A model generated the notes under the pieces. It was not told the origin of the DNA and ran no database searches. It worked only from the letters and a program-made list of their open reading frames with translations. The translations under genes and the position numbers were made by a program. From positions 1 through 39,174 of the forward strand of contig NEWQ02000020.1 of assembly GCA_002869855.2 (NCBI GenBank): DNA of 39,174 nt. The letters run 5' to 3'. Every line of letters starts with the position of its first letter. Position 1 is the first letter of the stretch. Shown here piece after piece: positions 23,105 to 31,992 of the stretch. The stretch is from Nitrospira sp. CG24D. GTDB lineage: Bacteria; Nitrospirota; Nitrospiria; Nitrospirales; Nitrospiraceae.

Positions 23105-24568
23105 ATGACCAGTCATCGCTCAGATCTCAAGAGCATCGCCCGTCGCGCCATGATCGAACGCGGCCTCTTGCCCGACTTTTCAGCTGCGGCAATGGCCGAA
23201 TTAGCCCATATCCAAACACCCGCCACCGACCAGTCCTCTTCCCTGCGCGACCTGAGGGAACTGCTGTGGGCATCGATCGACAATGACGATTCCCGGGATC
23301 TGGACCAACTGACGGTCGCCGTTCCGCGCCATGACAGTTCGGTGACGATCCTGGTCGCGATTGCCGACGTAGACGCGCTCGTCACGAAAGATTCCGCCCT
23401 GGACGCACACGCCCGGCACAATACGACATCGGTCTATACGTCCGGCGATCTCTTCCCCATGCTGCCGGAAAAGCTCTCGACGGATCTGACCTCGCTGGGC
23501 GAAGGGCAGGATCGCCTCGCGCTCGTCGTGGAGTTCGTGGTCGCGGAGGATGGGGCGGTGCTCGGCTCCACGCTCTACCCGGCTCTGGTCCATAACCATG
23601 CCAAGCTGGCGTATAACGCGGTGGCTGCATGGCTGGCTGGAACCGCGTCTGCGCCCGAACGGATAACAACCGTGCCTGGACTTGAGGTTCAGCTTCGCCT
23701 GCAAGATCAGGTCGCGCAACGACTCAAAGCACGACGACACCAGCAGGGTGCGCTCAGCCTCGAAACGATTGAACCGCGCGCTGTCTTTGAAGGCGAGGTG
23801 CTGACTGCGCTCAGAGTCGAGCAGAAGAACCGCGCGAAGGAATTGATCGAAGATTTCATGATTGCGGCCAACCAGGCCACCGCGTCCTACCTGAAGAGCA
23901 AGGGCGTGCCGTCATTCCGCCGCATACTCCGCTCGCCTGAGCGCTGGCAGCGGATCATCGAGGTCGCGGCGCGCTGGGGCGAATCCTTGCCGGGGGAACC
24001 GGACTCACAGGCACTCGAAGCGTTCCTCGTGAAACGGCGACAGGCTGATCCTCTCAGATTTCCGGATCTGTCCCTGGCGATTGTGAAGCTGATTGGCCGG
24101 GGCGAATATGTCCTCGACCGATCGACGGACGGCGCGCCCGAACACTTCGGCCTTGCCGTGAAGGGGTACACGCACTCTACCGCTCCCAACCGGCGCTTTC
24201 CGGATCTGATCACCCAGCGATTGGTGAAAGCGGCGCTGGCCGACTCGCCTGCCCCCTATCGCCTCGATGAGTTGGAGTACCTGGCAAGCCACTGCACGGA
24301 GAAGGAGGACGACGCCGAACGGGTCGAGCGGCAACTTCGCAAATCCGCCGCAGCCCTCTTGCTGGAGCCGATGATCGGGCAACGATTCGATGCTATTGTG
24401 ACAGGCGCTTCGGACAAGGGCACCTGGGTGCGGCTCCTGGATCCGCCGGTGGAAGGAAAACTGACGACGGGCGCGAACGGACTTGATGTGGGAGACACCC
24501 TGCACGTACAACTTGTGAGCACCAACGTCGAGCGCGGGTATATCGACTTTTCAAGAGTCGGAATGTGA
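23105..24568 (+). CDS. RNase II/R-type (RNB-domain) ribonuclease-like protein
   Basis: 487 residues, ATG at 23105 with AAGGA upstream. The RNB catalytic domain begins almost immediately: SIDNDDSRDLDQ (57-68). Asp59, Asp65 and Asp67 align with E. coli RNase II Asp201, Asp207 and Asp209, but the position of Asp210 is Gln68. The domain continues with YTSGDLFPMLPEKLSTDL (GxYxPxxP-type region), FMIAANQATASYLK and GYTHSTAPNRRFPDLITQR (the conserved TSPxRRxxDL motif). The C-terminal ~65 residues form an S1 RNA-binding fold. There are no N-terminal cold-shock domains, so it is shorter than RNase II or R (about 640-810). It is a 3'-5' exoribonuclease by family, with catalytic competence uncertain. Confidence 0.87.
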   Translation: MTSHRSDLKSIARRAMIERGLLPDFSAAAMAELAHIQTPATDQSSSLRDLRELLWASIDNDDSRDLDQLTVAVPRHDSSVTILVAIADVDALVTKDSALDAHARHNTTSVYTSGDLFPMLPEKLSTDLTSLGEGQDRLALVVEFVVAEDGAVLGSTLYPALVHNHAKLAYNAVAAWLAGTASAPERITTVPGLEVQLRLQDQVAQRLKARRHQQGALSLETIEPRAVFEGEVLTALRVEQKNRAKELIEDFMIAANQATASYLKSKGVPSFRRILRSPERWQRIIEVAARWGESLPGEPDSQALEAFLVKRRQADPLRFPDLSLAIVKLIGRGEYVLDRSTDGAPEHFGLAVKGYTHSTAPNRRFPDLITQRLVKAALADSPAPYRLDELEYLASHCTEKEDDAERVERQLRKSAAALLLEPMIGQRFDAIVTGASDKGTWVRLLDPPVEGKLTTGANGLDVGDTLHVQLVSTNVERGYIDFSRVGM

Positions 24569-24653
24569 GTGCGTGCTCAGGCTCTCCTACAGGCTCCTGG
24601 CAGCAATGCCTGGTGCCAGCAGTGGAACGTGCACGAACGGAAGGACCGGGGAG

Positions 24654-25997
24654 TCACTGTTTCAGCACGCATTTTTCGTACAAATCTTTCAGCTTGGCTC
24701 CGGGATCGTATCGCGTTTTGAGTCTCCGGTACGCCGGTTCGTTGTACAACTGCCAGAATTCTTCGCGTGAATAGTAGGCATTCGAGTAGAGAGATTTTTT
24801 ACCCTGTAGCTCCCGAACCTTAGCTTCCACTTTCTTGTCAAAATACCCGTCCCCATGATCGGTGTTCACGGCATCCCAGAATCCAAAGTTCACGTAGAGC
24901 TTCCCGGGAGTCATCGGGTACAGCGGATACGAAGCTGACGGATCATAGGCCATGACCGGACAGATCCATACCGGCGTGATCCCGATTTCGCGGTTAAAAA
25001 ACCTGGCAAACTCCGCTGCATGCTCAATCGGGATTTCGACGTCCTGAATCACGGCCTCCTGCCGGCCGGTCAGCATCCTAGCCACCCGTTGCGCGATGGG
25101 TGAGCGATTGAAACAGTTGCGCAGCTGCCAATACACCCTGGAACAGAGACGCTTCCGGCCCCAGAGCCACCTCACCACGGGATGCTGGACGAAGAAATGC
25201 TTTGAGCACCAGAACCAGTCGGTGTCCCATCGCCATAGGTAGTCGTGGATCGTCAGATAATCGACGGTCTTCTGCTGAATCGATCGATAGTAAATATGAC
25301 GATAGGTGTAATCGCTGAGCCATTCGGCCTGGTCGACACACTCGCCCGTCGTGAGATAGAGCTCGTGCTCATCGAACATCGTACCGTCGACAAAATCTAC
25401 CTGCCTGTCCCGGCACACATGCCCCAGTGCGCGAAAATAGGTATCCAGATCTGAGTATCGCTTGTGCCGGAGGTTGACGAATTTCTTGACGGGGACCAGC
25501 TGCACTTTCACTTTGAGCGCATAACCCAACGTGCCATAGGAGTTGGCAAAACCGAAGAACAGATCTTTGTGTCCATTGTCTTTGGTGGCAGCGACGACCG
25601 TGCCATCGGGGAGGAGGATGTCAATTTCCAGGATCGTTTCGTGTACAAAGCCGTACCTGAATGAGGAGGACTCGATCCCCACTCCAGCCAAGGCTCCGCC
25701 GATGGTAATCGACTTGAGCTGGGGAACGACGGCCGGCATCAATTGGAACGGGAGCGTTTCACGAACCAGGTCCTCGTAAGTCGTCATCCCTTCGACTTCG
25801 GCAACCCGCTCCTGCACGTCAACCTGAATCACCTGATTGAAGTGGCGCACATCCAGTTTGTGCCGGGGTTCCTGGAGTCGTTGCCGGAACAGATTGGAGG
25901 TCGTCTTTTCGAGGGCGAGGGGTCCGGTCTGATTTGAAGCACGAAGGAATTGCGCGAGCGCCTTCCGCTTTCGAACGTACTCGTCAGGCGAGGTCAT
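24654..25997 (-). CDS. FAD-linked oxidoreductase, probable fatty-acid methylene reductase
   Basis: 447 residues. An FAD-binding PCMH/VAO-type N-terminal half (DVRHFNQVIQVDVQERVAEVEG, PQLKSITIGGALAGVGIESSSFRYGF, YGTLGYALKVKVQLVP) with a C-terminal substrate domain, the plan of DHCR24/24-sterol-reductase-like proteins. It is the last gene of a same-strand trio, 5 bp after a fatty-acid methyltransferase gene and downstream of an acyl desaturase. In actinobacteria a paired SAM methyltransferase and FAD oxidoreductase (TmsB/TmsA, also called BfaB/BfaA) convert oleoyl lipids to 10-methyl-branched acids; the oxidoreductase reduces the methylene intermediate. That role is inferred from context. Other hydroxy-acid oxidase functions cannot be excluded. 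Confidence 0.78.
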   Translation of the reverse strand: MTSPDEYVRKRKALAQFLRASNQTGPLALEKTTSNLFRQRLQEPRHKLDVRHFNQVIQVDVQERVAEVEGMTTYEDLVRETLPFQLMPAVVPQLKSITIGGALAGVGIESSSFRYGFVHETILEIDILLPDGTVVAATKDNGHKDLFFGFANSYGTLGYALKVKVQLVPVKKFVNLRHKRYSDLDTYFRALGHVCRDRQVDFVDGTMFDEHELYLTTGECVDQAEWLSDYTYRHIYYRSIQQKTVDYLTIHDYLWRWDTDWFWCSKHFFVQHPVVRWLWGRKRLCSRVYWQLRNCFNRSPIAQRVARMLTGRQEAVIQDVEIPIEHAAEFARFFNREIGITPVWICPVMAYDPSASYPLYPMTPGKLYVNFGFWDAVNTDHGDGYFDKKVEAKVRELQGKKSLYSNAYYSREEFWQLYNEPAYRRLKTRYDPGAKLKDLYEKCVLKQ

Positions 25998-26002
25998 GAC
26001 CG

Positions 26003-27112
26003 TTACCGCACCGATTCATAGCCACCCACCAGACCATGCTTTGACATGACGATCTGCCAGAGATGGATGGTGCGGGCGCGAAACGCCCCCGCAAGAGACA
26101 GCAGATAGTAGCGCCACATCCGGGAAAACCGCTCGTCGAACGTGGAATCCCATTGCTCCCGCTGCCGATCCACATTCTCCTGCCATGCCAGCAGTGTGCG
26201 GTCATAGTCGGGGCCGAAATTGTGCCAGTCTTCCATGACGAAGAGTCCGTCCATCGCTGCGCCCAGTTGGGCCACCGAGGGCAGCATCCCGCCAGGGAAA
26301 ATGTATTTATCGAACCAGGGATCGCCAATGGTGGTCGAAGCATTGTTCCCGATGCTATGGATCAACACCAACCCATGCGGCTTCACGGTCCGGTGAGCCA
26401 CTTCCATGAGCGTGCGGTAATTCTTAAATCCCACGTGCTCGCAAATACCAATGGCGGCAACCTTGTCAAATTCCCCGCTGGCGTCACGATAGTCACTGAG
26501 CCGGATTTCAACCGGAAGCCCGGCGCACCAACGACGCGCATAGGCCACCTGCTGTTCGGAAATATTGTAGGCCACCACCGAACAGCCATAGTTGGCGGCA
26601 GCGAACCGGGCGAATCCTCCCCACCCGCAGCCCAGCTCCAGCACCCGTTCGCCCTTCTTGAGCTGCAGTTTGCGACAGATCAAATCCAGCTTGTGCTCCT
26701 GCGCCTCCGCCAATGTGTGTGCCCGCCTCCAATACCCACAGGTGTATTGCATGTGCGGGCCGAGCATCTGTTCGTAAAACTCGTTGCTCAAGTCATAGTG
26801 GCATTGCGCAACCCGTTTCGAGCGGTCCTTATCCTGCATGTTGAATAGGCGAGCCTTGAACGTGTTCAGGAGGAGATGCTTGTCGTGCACGGCTTTGTCG
26901 AGTTCGGCAGCGTCAACCTGAAAAAAGAACTCGTCCAGTTGCCTGGCATCCCACCAGCCGTCCATGTAGGACTCCCCGAGTCCGAGCGAACCCTCGGCAA
27001 GAACGCGCTTATAGAATCGGTCATCGTGGACCAGAATATCTCCGGGATCAGACCCGCCAATGTGCACGTGGGCCCGTTCGAGTAATTCCTGAATCGTATG
27101 TTGTGGGTTCAT
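26003..27112 (-). CDS. Cyclopropane-fatty-acid-synthase-family SAM methyltransferase
   Basis: 369 residues, ATG at 27112 with a GAGGAG site. SAM-binding motif VLELGCGWGG (157-166), then the active-site landmarks of the CFA family: CEHVGFKNY (Glu225), IHSIG (His252), DPWFDKYIFPGGMLPS and EDWHNFGPDYDRTL. The position of the conserved E. coli Cfa Cys354 (NACAGAF) is Leu340 here (LLSLAGAF). The enzyme adds a methyl group from SAM across a double bond of phospholipid acyl chains. With the FAD oxidoreductase 5 bp downstream and a desaturase upstream, a methyl-branching (TmsB/BfaB-like) rather than ring-forming reaction is likely. It is peripheral on the inner face of the membrane. Confidence 0.85.
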   Translation of the reverse strand: MNPQHTIQELLERAHVHIGGSDPGDILVHDDRFYKRVLAEGSLGLGESYMDGWWDARQLDEFFFQVDAAELDKAVHDKHLLLNTFKARLFNMQDKDRSKRVAQCHYDLSNEFYEQMLGPHMQYTCGYWRRAHTLAEAQEHKLDLICRKLQLKKGERVLELGCGWGGFARFAAANYGCSVVAYNISEQQVAYARRWCAGLPVEIRLSDYRDASGEFDKVAAIGICEHVGFKNYRTLMEVAHRTVKPHGLVLIHSIGNNASTTIGDPWFDKYIFPGGMLPSVAQLGAAMDGLFVMEDWHNFGPDYDRTLLAWQENVDRQREQWDSTFDERFSRMWRYYLLSLAGAFRARTIHLWQIVMSKHGLVGGYESVR

Positions 27113-27250
27113 ATCGAGGCTCCTCTTTCATCCCGCCTCGTGGATGGGTTGCCACGTCACGTCACACCGGTACCGACTCGCCTGGAGTACGAGAGACGGT
27201 GAATGAAAACACGAGAAGATCGACCGCGCGACTGAACGACCCCGGAGTAC

Positions 27251-28111
27251 CTAGTTGCCGGGAGCGTAGATCTTGGCCTTGATGTGATCAGGAGGGGTTC
27301 GGAGATCCCACACAATCCGGAACCAGGACAGCAGGATCAAGAGATAATAGGAAAAGTCTATCTCCCACCAGCGCCATCCCTGATTGACCGACGACTGATA
27401 GTAGTGATGGTTGTTGTGCCAGCCTTCCCCGCAACAGAGCACCGCCAGGATGAAGCTATTCCGGCTTCCATCGCGGGAGTCGTATCGCACGCGGCCGATG
27501 ATGTGGGTCAGCGAGTTGATAAAGAAGGTGCAATGATAGAGCACGGTCGTGGAAATGAAGAATCCCCAGATGAGTCCCGGAAACCCCCATATCATAAAAA
27601 TCAGCAGTGCGTACAGGAACGGCGGCACATAGTGAAACCGGTTGAGGAGGCGCAACTCAGGATATTTTACCAAGTCCTTCACGATGGCGAACTCAGTCCG
27701 ATCGTATTCGTTGGTCAAGAGCCATCCGACATGGGAGTACCAAAACCCTCGCTGCACCGGGGAGTGGCGATCTAGTTCCTGGTCGGAGTGTTTGTGGTGA
27801 TGCCGATGGTGGGCGGCCCACCACAACACCCCCTTCTGCGCCGATGTCATGGCAAGCACAGCCAAGAGAAACTGAAAGACCCGGCCGGTTTTATAGGAGC
27901 GATGGGAAAAGTAGCGGTGATACCCTGCCGTGATGGCCAGCATCCTCAGGTAATAGCTGGCAATTGCCAGAATAACCAACTCGAGGCTGATTCCGGTCTG
28001 GATTGCCCAGAGGCCCATCAGATGAACAAGAAAGAACGGGATCGCGGTGGCCCATTGAATGGTTTCCGATCCAGACTGAGAACTGATGGAATCGCCGGAT
28101 CGTCTAGACAT
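27251..28111 (-). CDS. Membrane acyl-lipid/acyl-CoA desaturase
   Basis: 286 residues with the three histidine boxes of the di-iron membrane desaturases: HRYFSH (65-70), HHRHHH (101-106) and HNNHH (near 233). Four membrane helices are visible around LVILAIASYYLRMLA, VFQFLLAVLAMTS, FLYALLIFMIWGFPGLIWGF and the N-terminal IPFFLVHLMGLWAI. The overall form is that of stearoyl-CoA delta-9-type desaturases; regiospecificity cannot be told. It introduces a cis double bond that the downstream methyltransferase can use. It heads the lipid operon, with 138 bp to the methyltransferase gene. A plausible promoter lies at 28188-28216. Confidence 0.9.
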   Translation of the reverse strand: MSRRSGDSISSQSGSETIQWATAIPFFLVHLMGLWAIQTGISLELVILAIASYYLRMLAITAGYHRYFSHRSYKTGRVFQFLLAVLAMTSAQKGVLWWAAHHRHHHKHSDQELDRHSPVQRGFWYSHVGWLLTNEYDRTEFAIVKDLVKYPELRLLNRFHYVPPFLYALLIFMIWGFPGLIWGFFISTTVLYHCTFFINSLTHIIGRVRYDSRDGSRNSFILAVLCCGEGWHNNHHYYQSSVNQGWRWWEIDFSYYLLILLSWFRIVWDLRTPPDHIKAKIYAPGN

Positions 28112-28756
28112 AGATCGCTCTCATCGTTCACCGCCCCTTTCACACATACGTGTAGGGTTAGAAACGTCGTCTGCGGAAAGCCGAGCCATTGTACTTTATC
28201 GCAAGGAGTCTGAAAAGGAGGTAATTCCCAGGGAAGGAAAATATTTTACCCTGCCTAGAAGGCAGATGAAACCGGCCCCCTCCCCATTTTGCTGTTCACA
28301 TTTCGACAGCGACCGTACGCCGCCACTCTCACCCGCGTCATCCAACGTGCAGGTTGAGGCCGCACACAAACCTTCCGTGACTGATCCAGGCGGAGAACAA
28401 GCATGTGAACGCTACCATAAATCTCCGTCCCAATGGGAGCGCCAAACATACCGCTTGACCTCGTCTGTCTCCGGGCACAGTATGCTGATACGACGTTTCT
28501 GCATCGCCGACTGCCATATCAATCGCGCATCCCGCTCCTTCCTCACGCGATTGATGTTCCAGTCTCCGCCGCCCGAACGCCAGCAGCGCTTATACCGCTT
28601 TCATAAAACACTGATGAGTCATACTCTTCCTCCATGTGTCCTGACGCACAGAGGAATCAGCCGGAGATTGAGAAACCTGACTATGCGGATGTGAGAGGAC
28701 AGGCTCATCCAGATAGACGTTCGCCGAAGATGACAGACTCATAAGGAGACATCGCG
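28112..28756. other. 645-bp intergenic region
   Basis: It holds the likely promoter of the lipid operon (28188-28216, minus). The plus strand has a long open frame (28086-28694), but its composition is not protein-like and it overlaps the desaturase start, so I read no gene here. Confidence 0.45.
28188..28216 (-). promoter_or_regulatory. Possible promoter of the desaturase-methyltransferase-reductase operon
   Basis: On the minus strand TTTTCA (28211-28216), a 17-nt spacer and TACAAT (28188-28193). The -10 is good (five of six), the -35 weaker (four of six). The TSS would be about 70 nt before the desaturase start. Confidence 0.35.
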
Positions 28757-28960
28757 ATGGCACAGCAAAGACCCATTACCGGCCGGATACTCGAATTCCT
28801 TGAAGGCTCAGCGGAATACGACTTCGAGGCGTTGGTTGCGCGTTACCCGGAATTCACCTGGAACGAGTTTTTTCAAGAAGTCGGTCGCTTGAGTCGAGCA
28901 GGACAGATCATCATTACGAGAGGGGTAGGAATCTTCACCATCAAACACGCGGCAGCGTGA
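28757..28960 (+). CDS. Small protein, possible winged-helix fold, unknown function
   Basis: 67 residues, ATG at 28757 behind an AAGGAGA site. The sequence ITGRILEFLEGSAEYDFEALVARYPEFTWNEFFQEVGRLSRAGQIIITRGVGIFTI reads as three helices followed by a two-strand wing, a pattern seen in small winged-helix DNA-binding proteins. I cannot assign a family. It stands alone, 199 bp before the HNH nuclease gene on the same strand. Confidence 0.65.
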   Translation: MAQQRPITGRILEFLEGSAEYDFEALVARYPEFTWNEFFQEVGRLSRAGQIIITRGVGIFTIKHAAA

Positions 28961-29159
28961 GCCTGTACCGAAAAGGATTTTACGCCAGGAGCAATATTCC
29001 CATGCAGGACAAGTTGCATCTCCCCACTGGCCTCGCCATTTGTCCTATTGTTCAGAGGTAGCTGGTTTCGTCCGCGCCTCACGCAACAGAGACGGGATTT
29101 CGCTCACGCCTTGCTGTAGAATAAATTCGTATCAAGTCGCGGTTCACTTCGAGGCGCGC

Positions 29160-29489
29160 ATGGTAGCGGACAACCGGCCTCAACGGAAACAGACCCCTCG
29201 CGAGCAGGCACTCAAACTCTTTCCCTGGATTTGCGCCCACTGTGGCCGAGAGTTTGACGGCAAGAAGCTGAGCCAACTCACCGTCCATCATAAGGACCAC
29301 AACCATCAGAATAATCCGCCCGACGGAAGCAACTGGGAGTTACTCTGCCTCTATTGTCACGACAATGAACACCAGCGGTCTCAAATGGCTGCCGCGCCTG
29401 GTGAGGCACCGACGAGCCGGACGCAGGATCGCCCTTCGACATTCACCCCCTTCGCACGCTTCGCAGCCCTGCTGAAACGCACCACCTAG
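29160..29489 (+). CDS. yajD: YajD-type HNH nuclease
   Basis: 109 residues from the ATG at 29160 (GAGG site); the open frame extends upstream to 29040 but that part is not similar to the family. The core FPWICAHCGREFDGKKLSQLTVHHKDHNHQNNPPDGSNWELLCLYCHDNEHQR region contains two CxxC zinc pairs (CAHC and CLYC) and the HNH residues (TVHHKDHNH, then N and H of CHDNEH). It closely follows E. coli YajD. HNH proteins cut DNA with one metal ion; the role of YajD itself is unknown. The C-terminal ~30 residues are a variable Ser/Thr/Pro tail. Confidence 0.9.
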   Translation: MVADNRPQRKQTPREQALKLFPWICAHCGREFDGKKLSQLTVHHKDHNHQNNPPDGSNWELLCLYCHDNEHQRSQMAAAPGEAPTSRTQDRPSTFTPFARFAALLKRTT

Positions 29490-29685
29490 TCCAATTGAAA
29501 CAAGTGCCCTGCACACGGCGCAGTTGCACCGCTGGAACACGGTGCTCTTTCAAATCCGGACAGCACCACCACGGAGTCCCTCCTCATACATCCTCCATGT
29601 GATGAATGCCCCTCCATACATGCAGTAAACTAACCACGTCTAGCATCACTGTCACCTCAGCCAACCCTTTGCCCTTGGAGTTCGC

Positions 29686-29967
29686 ATGCCACACGTGTTG
29701 ATCATTCATGAAGTCGAGTGCTACCAGCCGTGGAAAGCGATTTTCGACCAAGCTGCCGGCATCAGAAAGACTGCCGGAGAAATCAGCTACCAGCTTCTGC
29801 GATACGACACCGACACCAACCGCATCGTCCACTTTTCAGAATGGTCGTCCCTGGAACAGGCTCGTCGTTTCTTTGAGTCCCCGGAGCTGGTCGAGATCAG
29901 AAAGAACGCCGGGGTCAAAACGCCGGACTTTTTCTATCTCAACGAAATCGAACGCGTCTTACTCTAA
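29686..29967 (+). CDS. ABM-like dimeric alpha/beta-barrel protein
   Basis: 93 residues, ATG at 29686 with GGAG upstream. The pattern of a first strand (HVLIIHEVECYQPWKAIFDQ), a helix, a middle strand (SYQLLRYDTDTNRIVHFSEWSS), a helix with FFESPELVEIRKNAGV, and a last strand (DFFYLNEIERVLL) matches the antibiotic-biosynthesis-monooxygenase-type ferredoxin fold. Members bind small organic ligands or heme, or act as oxygenases. No catalytic residue can be assigned. It is followed by a 61-residue gene 56 bp downstream. Confidence 0.7.
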   Translation: MPHVLIIHEVECYQPWKAIFDQAAGIRKTAGEISYQLLRYDTDTNRIVHFSEWSSLEQARRFFESPELVEIRKNAGVKTPDFFYLNEIERVLL

Positions 29968-30023
29968 ATGGACATCGCCACGTCAATACCCCATCATAAG
30001 ACTATAACCAGGAGGGAACAGTC

Positions 30024-30209
30024 ATGCGGTTTGTCAAAGTGAAGGACGAGGAACGTGCAGGTGAGGTGGCGATTAATCTGGATCTCGTTCGCGAAGCACA
30101 TTTTGGAGGCGGGTTGCTGCATCTTTATTTTGAGCGCAGCTCGTCCGCACAGGACGACATGACGTTCACCGGCGAGAACGCTCAGAAGATCTGGGCCGCC
30201 ATGGGATAG
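30024..30209 (+). CDS. Small conserved-looking protein, unknown function (61 aa)
   Basis: 61 residues, ATG at 30024 with an excellent AGGAGGGA site. The sequence alternates strands and one helix: RFVKVKDEERAGEVAINLDLVREAHF, then LLHLYFERSSSAQDDMTFTGENAQKIWAAMG. The pattern (I/V-N-L-D-L-V followed by a strand and a W-x-x-M ending) resembles small cytoplasmic beta-sheet proteins of unknown role. No family name is certain. It probably shares a transcript with the ABM-like gene. Confidence 0.65.
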   Translation: MRFVKVKDEERAGEVAINLDLVREAHFGGGLLHLYFERSSSAQDDMTFTGENAQKIWAAMG

Positions 30210-30598
30210 AGCTGCGGGGCAGCGGAACGCGTGCTGCAAGCGTTGCCGCGTTATAAATCTGATATGCGACCTAGTGCCTCCTCTGAGCCGATCCTTCGCT
30301 CATACGGTGAACGCTCTAATGGTATTCCGCTTTCTCGCTATCTTTGGGATGGCCACCCCAGTCACTCCACACATCCCCTCACAGTTCCCCTTTGCCCCAA
30401 ATTGTTCGATCCCGTCCCTAATTGTTCTTACCGCCTAATACGCTGATTTATTTAGTTTTGCACCCATCATAACTCACGCGACGACCACACCACTTTTCAC
30501 CGTATGAACAACCCAATACGTCTTGTCAGTCAGTGACTTACGAGGATTTTTTCAAGTGCTACAGTTGAACGTAGTCACCACCGTACATCTGAGTGAAC
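30210..30598. other. 389-bp intergenic region with a 20-bp-spaced direct repeat
   Basis: It lies between the 61-aa gene and the beta-barrel gene. The octamer AATTGTTC occurs at 30400-30407 and again at 30420-30427, exactly two helical turns apart, which could be a paired regulator site. AT-rich sequence around 30440-30470 may hold a promoter. No gene seen. Confidence 0.4.
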
Positions 30599-31831
30599 AT
30601 GCACCTGCCCAGGAGCCTCATTCTCGCGCTCACATTGCTGCTGCCCGCCTCCCTCCTGTGGGCTGGAGACGGGTCGATGCCCGACCAAACCCTGGCGAAA
30701 TGGAACACACTGTTTTCTGACCCAACACCCCAGACTGATCTCAAGCCTGCCACCCCTGCCCTCTACCAAACCAGCCTCACATCGACATACTTTGCCCCAC
30801 CGCCGACTGTGACTCCCACACGGCTGCAGACCCTGACGCCGGAAACGGAACAAGCTCGCACCCATGGACTCCTCTCCTCGTTCAACCTGCTCAATGGCCT
30901 GCTTGTGACAGAGGCGGAAATGGCTAAAAGTGAGGGCGGAGCGACCTGGCTACAGAACAAAATCCCCGGTGACACTCGGGAAAACGCATCCGGCCAGATG
31001 CTGCGTCTCGGCGTCACCGGCACGGCGGGTTCGGTCCGATACGGCGTGCTCTACCGCTCCGCCGGACAGGCCTTCATCAATGGGCCGGATCAGGCGGTGC
31101 GTGAAGTCTGGGGGGAATGGAAGTCCGGACAGACAACACTACGGAGTGCCGTAGGACAACAATGGAATAACGTGACCGGTGACACCACGAGAACCAGGCT
31201 GGGACAAACCTACGGCCGATTAGGACTCGCCTGGAAGAGTCCCGGTTTGCCTGATTTCATGCTCACCTACTCAAATACGGGGCTACGCAGTTCCGCGGTG
31301 CCGCTCGGAGTGGCGTCACAACGAAACCATACGCATACACTCGAAGGAGCCCTGGCCTATACCGGTGCCGCCTGGAATGCTCGTCTCGCCTCAGCCTATG
31401 TCCTCGGCAGCGATCTACAGCGCAGCGGGGCAGGGAATACCGTTCGCATGCAAACGCTCACCGCCGCGATTCGTCCATCGAACACCCTCACTATCACGCC
31501 GATGTTGGCATACCGAGAGGAACATCAAGACTGGTCGGGTACCCGAATCGAATCACCTTCCGCATCCGTTGCGATGCAATATCGGCATAATCAGCGCGTC
31601 TGGCTCAGTGCGGCGGGCAACTACGCCAGCGCCCATTCAAGCGACGGACTGATCGACTCGCAACAAGTCGGCGGGAAAGGCATCCTTGCCTGGGACCTTC
31701 AACGCTCGCAAGCCTGGGCCACCCTGCTGTCTTTCGAAGCCGGCTATAATCGCCTCACGAACAACGCGTCCCCATCAGCCGATGTCGAAGACATCTCCGG
31801 CATCATCAAGCTGATTCTTGCCGCTCACTGA
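30599..31831 (+). CDS. Outer-membrane beta-barrel protein
   Basis: 410 residues from the ATG at 30599 (a GTG two codons upstream is also possible; ribosome site weak). Signal peptide MHLPRSLILALTLLLPASLL ends near WAGD. After a ~90-residue Pro/Thr-rich N-terminal region the protein consists of alternating amphipathic strands with aromatic ends, for example VRYGVLYRSAGQAFIN, YGRLGLAWKS, ARLASAYVLGSDL, TITPMLAYREEHQDW and SVAMQYRHNQRVWLSAAGNY, typical of a 12-16-strand barrel. It does not end in Phe (last residues LILAAH). The family is unknown; a porin-like or surface-structural role is inferred. Confidence 0.72.
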   Translation: MHLPRSLILALTLLLPASLLWAGDGSMPDQTLAKWNTLFSDPTPQTDLKPATPALYQTSLTSTYFAPPPTVTPTRLQTLTPETEQARTHGLLSSFNLLNGLLVTEAEMAKSEGGATWLQNKIPGDTRENASGQMLRLGVTGTAGSVRYGVLYRSAGQAFINGPDQAVREVWGEWKSGQTTLRSAVGQQWNNVTGDTTRTRLGQTYGRLGLAWKSPGLPDFMLTYSNTGLRSSAVPLGVASQRNHTHTLEGALAYTGAAWNARLASAYVLGSDLQRSGAGNTVRMQTLTAAIRPSNTLTITPMLAYREEHQDWSGTRIESPSASVAMQYRHNQRVWLSAAGNYASAHSSDGLIDSQQVGGKGILAWDLQRSQAWATLLSFEAGYNRLTNNASPSADVEDISGIIKLILAAH

Positions 31832-31992
31832 CCCTACTCGATCACCCTCGCCTGCCATACGGAGGGGTGGACCAAACCAACCCCGACCACGTAGAATGCG
31901 CGACCAGTTTTCATAGGCGGCGGCTCCGTCTCTAACGTTGCAGAGACTCCGGCAGACCGATCTATTATTTCAATGACTATGAAGGGGTTGTC

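Noticed and set aside
28086..28694. 202-residue plus-strand frame
   Set aside because: It overlaps the desaturase start and the likely operon promoter, and its composition (Ser/Arg/Pro/His) is that of a non-coding shadow in GC-rich DNA.
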